NCBI GenBank assembly: GCA_022494885.1 | Contig: JAGVSM010005059.1 | Span: 1-64,000 of the forward strand | Direction: 5' to 3' | Origin: Micrasema longulum | Lineage: Eukaryota; Arthropoda; Insecta; Trichoptera; Brachycentridae | Length of the DNA stretch: 64,000 bases | Part shown: piece by piece, positions 1-10,034 of the stretch | Layout: each line of letters begins with the position of its first letter | Position numbering within the stretch: the stretch's first letter is position 1 | Program-made: the position numbers and the translations under genes | Notes under the pieces: generated by a model | Database searches by the model: none | The model's input: the letters and a program-made list of their open reading frames with translations, nothing else | What the model was told of the DNA's origin: nothing

Positions 1-110
1 ATTATAAGCGCTACGATTATTTAAAGTTTTGGACTTCTAAAATAACTCCGCATGTGACGTCGGAGGTTCTCTTCCGTTTATTTTCTCTCAGATTTGTACA
101 ATTTAAAAAA
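1..110 (-). repeat. Repeat X fragment, truncated by the window edge
   Basis: This stretch is the reverse complement, with mismatches, of about 3640-3750, and is also similar to 31139-31210 and 35967-36215. Shared marks are GCGCTACGAT, then AAAGTTTTG, then AATAACTCCGC and GACGTC. It is the end of a non-coding repeat, probably a MITE, cut by the start of the window. No protein is encoded. Confidence 0.6.
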
Positions 111-655
111 AAAGTTTTTATATTAACATTACATTGTTATTGTTCATGTTTTTTTCGTTTTATTTACTGAAAGATTCGTGGTAAATAATTAATTAAGTAT
201 TTATTGAATGCATTTAAATTATAATATCAAAAATATAAAAGATGGATGTTTTTTCCGCAAATACAGTTATATTTCTATTTTTACCAAACTTGCCTGTAAC
301 CCTGACAGTAGGAAAAGAAATGAAAAAAATTACAAGTACTAATTTATATAAAAGCAATAAAGTAGGCAATGATTTTATGAATGCTTTTCTGTGAACATAC
401 AATTATTTTAAATATTTTTTTTTATATAAATTTCCTTCGAGTATTGCCCTTCGTATTAACCCTGGTAATTCCTAGAATTTTAAGAAAACTTTTATGTCAA
501 ATAAAATTTTCTGTCATCAAAATACGTTACAGATAATTCATATTGCAATTAGTCTTTATTGCATTAATATATTTAATGAGCACGAAAAAGCTAAAACGTT
601 TAAAGCATAAAAAGTAGTCAAAATTTTACATTGTTGTAATACTATACTACTATAC

Positions 656-840
656 TTCGGCGGCCTCCGTGGTGTAGTGGTCAAGACGCTTGACTCACGC
701 ACGGAAGGTTCCGGGTTCGATTCCCGGTGAGAACACAAAAAAAATAATTAAAAATGTGATTTTTCTCAAGCCTGGGTGCTCTGTGATGTAATTCACCACT
801 GTAATTAGGCCTCCTGGCCTGTTGTGGTGCAAAAAAAAAA
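656..840 (+). mobile_element. tRNA-derived SINE, family S1
   Basis: The head resembles a tRNA gene: a pol III A box at about 670-680 (TGGTGTAGTGG) and a B box at 714-724 (GGTTCGATTCC), ending CCCGGTGAGAACA. It is followed by a non-tRNA body with TTTTTCTCAAGCCTGGGTG and CCTGGCCTGTTGTGGTGC and an A-rich tail. A second copy lies at 41190-41355 on the other strand with the same head and body, which shows that this is a dispersed SINE and not a tRNA gene. Such elements are transcribed by pol III and mobilised by a partner LINE; the partner cannot be named from this sequence. Confidence 0.85.
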
Positions 841-889
841 TGTAAAAAAATGTAAAAAATGTAAAACGCGCTATTAGAAAAAATCGCAT

Positions 890-1514
890 TGCTACGAACC
901 GTCCGGGTCTAAGTAATCTCTGTAAATTTTATTTTATAATATTTTTCACATTAAAAAAAAAGTTATTTAATTAACAGTATGTTGTTCAGAAGAACGTATA
1001 AAATATTTCCACATTAACGCGAAAGATTACTGTGAAAAATAACTTTGAATAAATATTTTACGTTAACCTCATGCACGGCAACTAAACGCGTTAACCAATA
1101 TATCGCAAGTTGGACATAAAATACGTAAATCAATAATAATAACAATTAGATAAAATATAATTTACACAAAAAATAACACTCTGTATACAAGCTTTACATC
1201 TGTGTGAGTACTGTGATGGCTGCGTTACCTATACCTCTCGCACACATACAAATGCTTGGCGTTTTTCTATACAAGCTCCATATTGTCTGTATAGTACCTA
1301 TGCATGTGGAGAGAGGTTGGGGGTAATCAGAGAGAGTGCTAGATAATGTAATTTCCCAAGTTTTTATCCCTGCTATGAAATTGTATGAAATTTAATAGAC
1401 ATTCTTGATTACTCTGTGTCTGGAAATGGTATTTCAGATATTAGGTCAAACTTACTAAGTTTGACACGGAAAATGTAATTAAAAATAGTGGTACTAATTA
1501 CTTACGGTAATTAA
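890..1514. other. Unassigned AT-rich interval
   Basis: No open frame with recognisable similarity and no repeat partner elsewhere in the window was found. Around 1195-1330 base composition is more mixed, but no motif was recognised. Confidence 0.4.
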
Positions 1515-1641
1515 TTACAAAATTTATTTTATTTTATTTTATTAACATTTTCGGCAAAATTGCCTTTTACGAAACTTATAATGTAAACATATTTGGTTGA
1601 ATTATTTTTAAAATTAACATACATTACTAATTTATTACATA

Positions 1642-2013
1642 AATAAAAGACGAGTGATACTTAAATCCACAAATTTGGAATATCCCGTGACCGGTTTCAT
1701 CGCTTTCGCGACATCTTTGAGACTGGTATCTTTATTAAGGAGTTTAATGTATTTATACAAAACAGAGGTATTTATACAAATAGAGAATTCAAAATTATGT
1801 GAAAGTAAATTAAATTAAGCTATTTTTATCTTAAGGATCGTTATAATTTTTTTTTTCAGGTTAACTAACGAGTTGATATAATGCTATTTTAATGAGTTTA
1901 AGTATTTTATTTTAAGTGTCCCATCCTTCGTAAGTGTGATTTTTGTCAATTATGATTTCTGAAAAAATTTGATATTCTAAATTTGTAGATTAAAGTATCA
2001 CTCGTCTTTTATT
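1642..2013 (-). mobile_element. TA-flanked 372-bp element inserted in LINE B
   Basis: Left end AATAAAAGACGAGTGATACT and right end AGTATCACTCGTCTTTTATT are inverted repeats that continue for over 30 bp with few mismatches. Both ends are flanked by TA (1640-1641 and 2014-2015). The interior on the minus strand contains a degenerate hammerhead-like motif (1684-1723) otherwise found next to Penelope-like sequence. It could therefore be an ordinary TA-target MITE that captured such a sequence, or an inverted-repeat-ended derivative of a Penelope-like element. No coding capacity. Confidence 0.65.
1684..1723 (-). ncRNA. Degenerate hammerhead-like motif
   Basis: Read on the minus strand: TCAAAGA, then U, then a 5-bp stem GTCGC/GCGAT closed by a GAAA loop, then GAAA, the self-complementary ACCGGT and C. 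This matches the order of elements in the motif at 62145-62182, but the first core box has three transitions relative to CTGAAGA and stem I is not evident. It is probably no longer catalytic. The family assignment rests on comparison with the other copies in this window. Confidence 0.4.
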
Positions 2014-2229
2014 TATATAATAAATTACAATGAACTTCCATCAAGAATTTTTACTTACAAACTTAAATGTTATATATTACTAAGATTTAGAAACAAAAAT
2101 TAAACCTAAAAATTATATGACACATTTAATAGAAGTTAAAAAGAATTTAAAATAAATGTAAAAATCAAATTAAATGGTGAAATATTTTAAAGGGTAAATA
2201 AAACATGAAAATCACAAAGCACTGTTTCA

Positions 2230-2440
2230 TATATTTTTATATTTTTTTTGCAACGTTTTTTTTACTACATTTTTACTATGTTTTTACTACATTTTTACTA
2301 TGTTTTTACTACATTTTAACTATGTTTTTACTACAATTTTACTATGTTTTTATTACATTTTACTATGTTTTTACTACATTTTTTACCATGTTTTTACTCC
2401 ATTTTTACTTTGTTTTTCACTTTGTCCTGTATCTTATAAC
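2230..2440 (+). repeat. Imperfect tandem repeat, unit about 18-22 bp
   Basis: About ten imperfect units of the type TTTTTACTACATTTTTACTATG, alternating ACTAC and ACTATG. The apparent open frame across it (2205-2456) is Phe/Tyr-rich low-complexity translation of the repeat and is not treated as a gene. It lies inside the middle piece of LINE B. Confidence 0.85.
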
Positions 2441-2948
2441 TGTTTCTATAAATTGATTACTGTTTTTTATATTTTTTGACTGTTTTAGAACGGGGTAAAT
2501 AACCCTAGTTAGACAGTCAAAGCAACTTTACATAAATTATAATTTTGTGCATGTAATATAATGATAATAAATAAATAAATAAAAAATATAAAAGTTAAGC
2601 TAAAGACTTAATTACCATTCTCCACCATTGAAAAAGTTCACTAGGTTTGATCTATAAGAACAATATCCTACACTAAATATATCAGATACGTGGGATTAAC
2701 TACTGCCGAGTTTCTGGAGTCTATTTAATACAGCATTACAAGTATACACTGTCCGTGAATTGTTGCTATGAACGGTGGTACCTGTCTAGTCATTCTTCCA
2801 GGCACCCTGAAGTTGATGAGATATAACAGTTCTGGGCAATCCCATATTGAATTTACAATATTGAATAAGTTAATATCTTTTCTTCGATCGTTAAGCAAAT
2901 TTGATTTTTTTTTTATTTTTAAAGTAGTAATTAAAAAATGCATGACTA

Positions 2949-3952
2949 AAGTAGGGCCAATTTAATAGGTCACATTTGACATTTGTCGGTTTTAGCTTCA
3001 TAGTGAGGAACATGCTTAAAAACATCGATTAAAGTGTATGAATCGATTCGGACTTCAAACATAATATATGTGAATTGAATTCAGTTGCTATAAAAAGGTC
3101 CTTTTAGGTACTGTAATTTTATTTTTAAAATCATAAGTCGAATCCCTGTCTCATTATTATTTTCTATCCTGAATTTAAGGAACAAAACAAGATATTTACA
3201 TAATTTAACAAAACTATCTACATTCGATTTTTCTGGGTAACATCCCTAGTATTTAAAAAGAAAAAGGGTTCACTGATGCAACATTGTAACGACGTTTAGA
3301 ACAGAAAAAGTTTATTATGTTTAGAATGGTTTATTAGTGAAAGTAAATCATAAAATTACCTTCTTTTGTCATTATTACAATAAATATGTAATCGTAATCG
3401 AAAAAAGTTAAGCAATGAGGAACTTCAGCCCTACGGGAAATTGGATACAAAAAATGTTTTTTTACGCGGGGTAAAAATTAGAGCATTAAATTGTACTACA
3501 AAGTTTCTTGAAAATGTACAGAAAAAATAATAATAAATACTTTGATAAAAACGCACTACTTTAAATGACGTCACTGGTTCATGTGAATCAAACTATGATC
3601 TGAGAGCTATGGAAGATTTCCGGTCTGCTTGTCGCTTCTGGACCAATAGGAAGAACTGAATGAGAATAAGCGGAAATGAACCTCTGACGTTACACGCGGA
3701 GTTATTTCAGAAATACAAAACTTTGAAAAATCGTAGCGCCGATAATACGATAAATAAAAATTTAAAAAAAATAATTTTGACTTAGTTTAACAGTCTATTA
3801 ACAAATAAAAATTCAAAAAAAAAACACTGAACTTCCTCATTGTGTAGTTCTAAATTCGAAAAAATAAATAATATTTTATTACCGCTCTTACAAGGTTATG
3901 TTGTTGAATTTTGATGAAGTGTCAAATGTGACCTATTCAATTGGCCCTACTA
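2949..3952. mobile_element. 1,004-bp MITE inserted in LINE B, TA duplication
   Basis: Terminal inverted repeats of about 33 bp: left AGTAGGGCCAATTTAATAGG continuing TCACATTTGACA, right TGTCAAATGTGACCTATTCA continuing ATTGGCCCTACT. TA lies at 2947-2948 and 3953-3954. Removing the element and one TA rejoins LINE B in register with the uninterrupted copy near 33485-33520. No transposase is visible, so it is non-autonomous. It carries a second MITE (3414-3839). Superfamily unknown beyond the TA target. Confidence 0.75.
3414..3839 (+). mobile_element. Repeat X, nested MITE
   Basis: Left end AATGAGGAACTTCAGCCCTA and right end ACTGAACTTCCTCATT form short inverted repeats. The interior includes CGCGGAGTTATTTC and GTAGCGCCGATAATACGAT. 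A same-orientation copy lies at 35967-36215, and partial copies at 1-110 and 31137-31210. It sits wholly inside the 2949-3952 element. Target duplication not resolved; non-coding. Confidence 0.55.
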
Positions 3953-4111
3953 TAATTCCAAGTTTAAAATTTTTATTTCCGTCTTTCCAGAGAATTTTGG
4001 TGACAATTGTAGTATGGAGTCCATACTTTTTATCGGGGTTGATAAAAATTGTACATACCAAAAAGTTATATTTATTTTGTATGAATATTGCTATAAAGAA
4101 ATAGATGTTAA

Positions 4112-5000
4112 ATATTTATTTATTTATTTATTGACACTTTATATACATATACAATAAATATACATATAAGGGCGGGCATATTGCCTTAAGGCAATTTCTT
4201 CCTACCTACCCAAACCGTTCAGTTTCAGAAAATTATAAATATATGGACATATTGAATCTTACAATTTTATACAAAAATTAAAAGCAAAGATTAACAAAAA
4301 TAAATAAATGTATAAAAAAAAAAATAACACTTTTCTATGAAGAGAGGAGAGGGGATGGGAAGGATAGAAGAAGGATAAAGGAACAATTTAAATATTTAGA
4401 TAGTGACATTTCAATCTTGACTTAAATGTAAATAAAGAAGGCGTCTCTAATATTAGTGAGTAGATTATTTCACAGTCGAGCGGCTACTACTGTGAAAGAG
4501 GAGGCAAGAAAATTAGAGCGATGACGGGGTATTAAAAGGGTTCTCTCGTTACTAGAACGAAGAAATAGTCCGTGTTGTGAAAGAGGTTGGATGAGCTCTC
4601 TCAGATAAACAGGCGAAGTGGGATTATTTAAAATATTGTAAAGAAGTGATAGAATGTGAATGTTTCTTCTATGCCTGATAATGAGCCAGTGTAGTTGCGT
4701 GCCATACTCGGTTATGTGGTCAAATTTGCGAAGATTAAAGATATAACGAATACAAATATTCTGCAATCGTTCTAACTTATCAATTAATTCAGAGTTAGCA
4801 TCTGGATAACATACATCCGCGTAGTCAAGGAGTGCAAGAAGTAAGCTCTGGACTAATGTTTGCTTAACATTAATTGGCAAGAAATTCTGTAATCTTTAAA
4901 GTGAGTGCAAACTGCTATAAAGTTTACGACTAACTTCATTAACCTGATCGTGCCACTCTAAATGCTTATGAATGATAATACCTAAGTTTTTGACTATAGT
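4112..5000 (-). mobile_element. LINE A, 5'-truncated, reverse-transcriptase C-terminus
   Basis: Minus-strand fragment of a CR1/Jockey-like LINE. The frame reads LGIIIHKHLEWHDQVNEVSR near 4920-5000, then DYADVCYPDANSEL, IDKLERLQNICIRYIFNLR and RKFDHITEY (4470-4880), the thumb/C-terminal region of the reverse transcriptase. The 3' untranslated end (4130-4210) contains the hairpin TTGCCTTAAGGCAA followed in sense by TATGCCCGCCCTTATATG. Frames are broken near 4880. Other copies in the window are at 7030, 9200, 25727 and 27612. The nuclease and the catalytic palm are missing, so it is dead. Confidence 0.85.
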
Positions 5001-5376
5001 GCCCCGCTGAGCATAAAACCGCCACAACTGACTTTATTTTTTATTTTTTTATTTAAACAAATAAATTCTGTCTTTGCTTAAATATCCACATTTCCTCAAC
5101 TCTGGTTTACAAAAGTCAATAGATGAAAAAAAAATGTGGATGTTCATGCATTTTGGAAGAACGTATTAAGCTCTCAAGGACAAAAAATATTTTCAAGAAA
5201 GGAGTTAGGGACTGGATTTTCTTTGGTGGGAGGGATTTGAGTAGGAAACTCCTCAATGATTTTCCAAATGCTAGAGTTGTCTTTACCATATTGATGTGCT
5301 ATATATGTTTTTTTTTAAATATTTTTTATGTTTCTAATCCTCTATTTGTGGTGATATACTCATGTGTCTGTGTCAT

Positions 5377-5478
5377 ATAATTGCTCGTCCCATCTCAACA
5401 CAGGACTTTTAGTCCCATGGAGTTGGGACTTATTGTCTCAAATAATGTACGATAACCTTATGTATGTAAATAAATGAA
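5377..5478 (+). repeat. LINE-like 3' tail with hairpin
   Basis: A second copy lies at 36255-36355. Both read TTGCTC..CCCA, then a hairpin around AGTCCCATGGAGTTGGGACT, then an AAATAA-rich end. The layout (hairpin followed by a short A-rich tail) is that of the LINE 3' ends elsewhere in this window, but no coding part is attached, so LINE origin is inferred. Confidence 0.5.
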
Positions 5479-5479
5479 T

Positions 5480-5530
5480 AGGCAGAATGGTGAATGTAAC
5501 ACTGTGTGTAAAGTGGCCACTCGAACCAGA
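5480..5530 (-). repeat. Repeat M, short fragment
   Basis: Contains GGCAGAATGGTGAATGTAAC, then GTGTGTAAAGTGGCCACT, the core of repeat M in reverse orientation. Only about 50 bp remain. Confidence 0.6.
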
Positions 5531-5608
5531 TAGATTTACTTTTTTCCTTCTAAAAAATATTTTCACTCGCTGTTGCAATAAATTTAGTACATACATATTT
5601 ATTATTGA

Positions 5609-6384
5609 CATAGAATTAAGAATAGTTCAGAAACCGCATACGCACATCAAACAGAAGGCGACTCAACTACTCATAAATGAGTAGGTTTACGTTTTGACCC
5701 ATTCGTTTCTTTGTAGACGTCGCTCAGTACGCAACTCCTGATTTGAATTCAACTATGCCGTATGTCCTTTTTAAGTGTAAAAATACTGCTAGGACCTTAA
5801 AAAACAGGATGCAATCACATTTCACGTGTAATTAGCAAATGAATGTGTAAGTAGCAAATACATTACTTAAAAATTGAATTATTTTTCCATCTGTCAGATT
5901 GTCGAAGAAACAAAATGGAAATTTCGTTACTGTTGCCAGGATAGTAAATTTGTTTACCCTGCTTTGCTCATCTAATGAGAGAATTAATGAAAATTGGATC
6001 TCGGATTAAACAACTATGTAGTGGACATTTGACCAATATTATCTTCAAAACATCAAAGATTACTTAACATGATATAAAAATATCCGTTTTGTGTAAAATA
6101 AAATTTGTTTTATATAACTTCATTAATTCAAGTACTCTATTAAATGGCCCTTTACTTATCTACTTTGTTGTGTCAATCAATATTTCAAATTTTAGAGAAG
6201 TTAACTGATTGCTTTTTTTTTATCTTACATTTGTGTTATGATTTTTTTCCCCATTAAGCAACATAACACTGCGACCTCACGAATGCACGCGGTGAAAGTA
6301 GGGCATAGTGGGGGAATTATTGGACACAGTCCGATGTATTCAAATATGATTCTACGCTCCTTTTGGACTATTCTTAATTCTATG
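5609..6384 (+). mobile_element. P-like (THAP) transposon, internally deleted, copy 1
   Basis: Ends are inverted repeats of about 31 bp: left CATAGAATTAAGAATAGTTC (5609), right the reverse complement of CATAGAATTAAGAATAGTCC (ends 6384). Inside the left end lies a THAP-domain first exon (5755-5827) followed by intron-like sequence shared with 48368-49600. Terminal repeats of about 31 bp together with an N-terminal THAP domain are known features of P-element transposons, and this is the basis of the assignment. The rest of the transposase is absent. Flanking 8-mers do not match, so a target duplication is not seen. Confidence 0.65.
5755..5827 (+). pseudogene. THAP-domain first exon of P-like transposase (remnant)
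   Basis: Starts ATG CCG TAT GTC and reads MPYVLFKCKNTAR. One frame change later it reads KQDAITFH, the standard THAP segment before the first splice. The exon ends CACGT with donor GTAATT. Length 73 bp is one base out of phase compared with the 77-bp exon of copy 2 (48979-49055), which agrees with an indel. THAP domains bind DNA through a C2CH zinc site; only the first half of one is present here. Confidence 0.6.
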
Positions 6385-7029
6385 CTCAAAACATTGTATT
6401 CATTTACGTACATAATGTTATTTCCTACTTTAATAAGCTTCTTGCAATTTGCGCCGTGTCGCAGTCGCGATTTCGAATTTCGACTTCCGTCAAAACATTA
6501 GGGTCCGTATGTTCGGCCATCTCACTCTAAATAACTGGCGCGTGTGTCCGCAGGTACTCCTGACGTTCGTATCAAAATAGTGGCTCGGGGTACGTCAAGA
6601 TGGCGTCCATTCAGAATCAGAACAGGTTTTCGCGCCAACGCCGCGCCGTGTCACCGGAAACGGCGCGCGACTGGACCGGTTGCGTTGGCACTGGTACTTT
6701 TGACCAGTGTACGCGATCGTTTTAAATCTGAAGAATACATACACTACGCACACTGATAATAATAATCCAATCTGTAGCTCAATCACAAATAACATTTAAC
6801 AAAAAAACTTATTTTTTTCTCTCAATGAATACATTTTTGTTATGTTCTTAGGTTAACCTTTTCTTTTATTTTTTCTTATTTTTTTTAAAGATTTTAATTT
6901 AAATAGGTACTAGAAATTTTCTTATTATTTTTTTTTCTTCTGTAGATATGAATTGAAATTTTCGATTTACTTTGTTTTATTTTTTATCTTGTTTTGATAA
7001 CATTTATGAGCACACAATATTTATATATG
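6385..7029. other. Unassigned, with a Y-element end at 6772-6793
   Basis: Around 6450-6730 the sequence is markedly richer in C, G and CpG than its surroundings, with open frames of 66-70 codons that resemble nothing recognised. At 6772-6793 GTAGCTCAATCACAAATAAC matches the terminal repeat of MITE Y (20476-21066), so a stub of that element is present. The remainder is AT-rich and featureless. Confidence 0.45.
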
Positions 7030-7715
7030 TGTTAAAAACTCTGAATTGCTTGATAAGTTAGAACGATTGCAGAATATTTGTATTCGTTATATCTTTAATC
7101 TTCGCAAATTTGACCACATAACCGAGTATCGCACGCAACTACACTGGCTCAGTATCAGGCATAGAAGAAACATTCACATTCTATCTCTTCTTCACAATAT
7201 TTTAAATAATCCCACTTCACCTGTTTATCTGAGAGAACTCATCCAACCTCTTTCACAACACGGACTATCTCTTCGTTCTTGTAATGAGAGAACCCTTTTA
7301 ATACCCAGTCACCGCTCTAATTTTCGTGCCTCCTCTTTTACAGTAGTAGCCGCTCGATTGTGGAATAATCTACCCACTAATGTTAGAGACGCCCCTTCTT
7401 TACTTACATTTAAGTCAATATTGAAATGTCACTATCTAAATATTCAAATTATTCCTTTATCCTTCTTCTTTCCTTCCCATCCCCTCTCCTCTCTTCATAG
7501 TATAGTGTTAATAATTTTTTTATGTATATTTATTTTTGTTAATCTTTGCTTTTAATTTTTGTATAAAATTGTAAGATTCAATATGTCCATGTATTTATAA
7601 TTTTCTCAAACTGAACTGTTAGGGTAGGTAGGAAGAAATTGCCTTAAGGTAATATGCCCGCCCTTATATGTATATTTATTGTAAATGTATATGAAGTGTT
7701 AAATAAATTAAAAAA
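7030..7715 (+). mobile_element. LINE A, 5'-truncated copy with intact C-terminal frame
   Basis: An open frame of 169 codons (7046-7555) begins LDKLERLQNICIRYIFNLRK, runs through HITEYRTQLHWLSIRHRR and SPVYLRELIQPLSQHG, and ends with RLWNNLPTNVRDAPSLLTFK, the C-terminal domain of a CR1/Jockey-like LINE reverse transcriptase. The 3' end has the hairpin TTGCCTTAAGGTAA with ATGCCCGCCCTTATATG and an AAATAA-rich tail near 7700. It lacks the endonuclease and catalytic palm, so it cannot move on its own. It is the best-preserved LINE A copy here. Confidence 0.85.
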
Positions 7716-7999
7716 AATAATTTAAAAAATATTTTCTTGCATTTTAAGTATATTTAAGTGAAATGATTTTCTTTAATTTTAATTGTATTATTTTACTCAA
7801 TTTTCTTACTTTAAAAAAAATAATTCTTTAACTATTTTTATCTGTTCATTATTTTGTTGTATTTTATGTTTATTATTTTATACGTATACATTATTATGTC
7901 TGTACTCTTTTTAATTGATTATTAATTAAAACTAATGTCTAAGCACCCGATGACAAACTACTATTGAATAGTTCATCGGGACAAAATATATTTTAATAC
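7716..7999. other. AT-rich interval, nothing recognised
   Basis: Only a local inverted repeat (CCCGATGACAAAC and ATAGTTCATCGGG, about 7948-7981) stands out; no coding or repeat partner was seen. Confidence 0.4.
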
Positions 8000-8225
8000 T
8001 TTGTTTTTTTTTCTGAACGATGAAATATTATCATCTGTGTCTAGTATACGAGATTTAGATATTATACTTGACACTAAACTTTCTTTTACAATTCATACTG
8101 AACATGTTATCAATAAATCCTTAAAACTTCTTGGATTTATTAACAGAAGCACAGCTGAACTCAAAAATATCAATACCCTTAAAACTCTCTTCTGTTCCCT
8201 AGTTCGCTCGCACAGAGTATTCCTC
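8000..8225 (+). mobile_element. LINE E fragment, reverse-transcriptase thumb
   Basis: The frame from about 8010 reads LNDEILSSVSSIRDL, LDTKLSFTIHTEHVINKSLK and LLGFINRSTAELKNINTLK, nearly identical to the longer minus-strand copy at 19630-20430. Similarity stops at about 8225, where the sequence changes towards the hAT-like copy. No 3' end is present. Confidence 0.75.
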
Positions 8226-8259
8226 CGTTATAAAACTGTATTCACTTGTATGACGATAA

Positions 8260-9196
8260 CAGTGGCAAGCGACGATTTTTTTAATAGGTAATCTACAAAA
8301 AATGTTCATTAATTTGTACCCACGTATAAGTACATAATATGTAAATAACATAATTATAAATAAATATTTTTTCTGTGGTTCTGTAAAAATCAAATCAAAC
8401 AACAATTATTATTAACCACGCGATATTCGTAGCTTTATTCTACATTATGTATTTTTATACAATACTTGTACAAGAGTTTATTAAAAAATACCACAATGAC
8501 ATTCAGCAGATATTTCCATTATGATTGAACTGTCAACACTGAGCACTGGCCGATTCCTTTTAAATTAATAGTGCCGAAAACGGCCACTTTGAACGCCACA
8601 TGTCCTATGTGATACATATGTCAACGGTATCATATCAAAGAAAAATAATCCTTCGGAAATAATATTCGAAATACTGGTTTCCGAATAGAGAATCTTCGAA
8701 TAATATTTGTAATCTGCAAGCTTGTTTTAGTACTAAAAAAGCTGACTTGGGTCAAAGATGTAAAATATAGTGTACTTTGTATGGAGTAATAAGCTGAGGT
8801 AATCAGCTAGTTTTATCTTTCACTGAGAACGGGCTGGGCGCTGGGCGCACTTTATATACCGTTTTTTAGAAATATATTTATATATATATTTTAAACTGTC
8901 TAAATATTTGTTAATTATCTTTGTTTATTCTCAAACGTAATTTAAAAAAAATATATTGTTAATTGTCCTCGGCACGGGAAACTCCAGTGAGGTCACATTA
9001 TTTTTATAATTAATGATTGTTTGTAAGCAAAAAATATGAATAAATAAATAAAAAATAAACGGTGGTGGTGATTTTTAATAAACAATTTTTTTAAAATTTA
9101 TTTCCCCGTAAAATTGGTTATTATAAAACATTATTATCGAAAGTCAAATATAATGGTCAGCTGTGAGTAATCGGTTCTGTGGACGATTCGCCTCTG
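8260..9196 (+). mobile_element. hAT-like non-autonomous element, copy 1
   Basis: Begins CAGTGGCAAGCGACGA and ends CGATTCGCCTCTG (reverse complement CAGAGGCGAATCG). CAG-initial termini of this type are typical of hAT elements. Interior landmarks shared with copies at 10035, 14286, 55170 and 59700 are CCACGCGATATTCGTAGC, CAATGACATTCAGCAGATA, GAACGCCACATGTCCTATG and GGGCTGGGCGCTGGGCGC. A LINE H 3' end (8890-9050) has inserted into it. The flanking 8-mers (GACGATAA, CCTGATTC) do not match, so recombination or decay at one end is likely. Non-coding. Confidence 0.65.
8890..9050 (+). mobile_element. LINE H 3' untranslated end
   Basis: Contains TCTTTGTTTATTCTCAAACG, TGTCCTCGGCACGGGAAACT and CCAGTGAGGTCACA, and ends in an AATAAATAAATAAA tail. 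The same order occurs at 12605-12740, 28476-28520 and, reversed, at 14345-14585. It interrupts hAT-like copy 1 between GGGCGCACTTT and GGTGGTGGTGATT. Confidence 0.7.
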
Positions 9197-9199
9197 CCT

Positions 9200-9435
9200 G
9201 ATTCTCCTTCTTCTTTCCTTCCCATCGCTTTTCCTTTCCTCTCTTCATAGTATAGTGTAAATTTTTAGTTGATACTTGTTTTTATTTTTTATATAAAATT
9301 ATAAGATTCGACATAATTACCTAGAATATGTCCATATCATTTTGATTTTCTCAAACTGAACGGTTTGGGTAGGTAGGAAGGAATTGCCTTAAGGCAATAT
9401 GCCCGCCCTTATATGCATAAAATTGTTTATTAAAG
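9200..9435 (+). mobile_element. LINE A 3' end only
   Basis: Matches the last 230 bp of LINE A: TTCTTTCCTTCCCATC, CTCTTCATAGTATAGTGT, the hairpin TTGCCTTAAGGCAA and ATGCCCGCCCTTATATG. No coding part remains. Confidence 0.8.
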
Positions 9436-9689
9436 TAGTCAAATGAAATGAATGAATTAATGAAGTTAAATTTAAAATACTAAATGCAAGTTTTCATTTC
9501 TTTATGCCGGCTTCCGGAAGCAGATCTAATCACATCAAACGAAAAATTGGTATCCATTTTGAACTTTGACGAAACGGCGCTTATTTAATATTCACAACGC
9601 GTCCGTATTAGACTACATACAATCTTTCGCAGACATCGTATTGAGTTCCGGTTAGGGTAAGCAGAGGTGGACTTTTCAAAAGTTTGGTT

Positions 9690-9775
9690 AGTCGGCGTCG
9701 CGGTGTAGTGGTTATCGCGTGTGACCGCCGTGCGAGAGGATCTAGTTTAGATTCCTGGCTTTTTGAACAGCAATT
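9690..9775 (+). mobile_element. tRNA-like SINE head, family S3
   Basis: GTCGGCGTCGCGGTGTAGTG resembles a pol III A box (GCGGTGTAGTGG) and GTTTAGATTCC a decayed B box about 45 bp downstream. The sequence is too diverged for a functional tRNA. The downstream body (to about 9900) has no partner in the window. Confidence 0.5.
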
Positions 9776-10034
9776 TAATTTATTTAAAAATAAATTACGA
9801 CTTCGTTGATCTGGCTGAGATGCACTCCCACTTACTTTTAAATGATGCACACACTTACACACACGAAAATTTTCTCAGACAAATACACGGAAACACACTC
9901 CCTCTAATTTTATACTTATTTATGGTAACTGTATATTACTGGTTTTATTTGATTTTATTATTTGTTTTCTGTGCTAGTTGATATTCTAAATAAAATATAA
10001 TATATCTTTATTCAGGATTTTTACCCAAGAGCAG

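Larger units (their letters stand above)
1515..4108 (-). mobile_element. LINE B, 3' part, split by two MITEs
   Basis: Minus-strand remnant of a CR1/Jockey-like non-LTR retrotransposon. The coding block at about 2725-2943 carries IVNSIWDCPELL and VPGRMTRQVPPF, the same C-terminal reverse-transcriptase region as in the longer copy at 32815-33640. The 3' end near 1515-1560 holds the family hairpin (GGCAAAATTGCC in the given strand). The element is in three pieces, 1515-1641, 2014-2948 and 3953-4108, separated by MITEs at 1642-2013 and 2949-3952. Across the second insert the older sequence (CATGAC then TAATTCC then AAGTTT) is restored when one TA is removed. It abuts LINE A at about 4110. No intact protein remains. 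Confidence 0.75.

Noticed and set aside
656..740. Functional tRNA genes (also at 9690, 15690, 25083, 38700, 44338)
   Set aside because: Each has pol III boxes but a repeat body follows, several are multi-copy, and arm pairing is poor. They are SINE heads.
1853..1930. Exon between TTTTTTTTTTTCAG and GTAAGT
   Set aside because: All three frames contain stops within the interval, and it lies inside a MITE.
2230..2440. CRISPR-like array
   Set aside because: Imperfect contiguous units without spacers, in a eukaryotic transposon context.
2205..2456. 83-codon membrane-like protein
   Set aside because: Phe/Tyr-rich translation of a tandem repeat.
1..3760. A single giant transposon with terminal inverted repeats at 1-110 and 3640-3750
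   Set aside because: The same sequence occurs at 31137 and 35967 and belongs to the small repeat X; the region between contains independent LINE and MITE units whose ends are resolved.
8260..9204. 8-bp target duplication for hAT-like copy 1
   Set aside because: Flanking 8-mers GACGATAA and CCTGATTC do not match.
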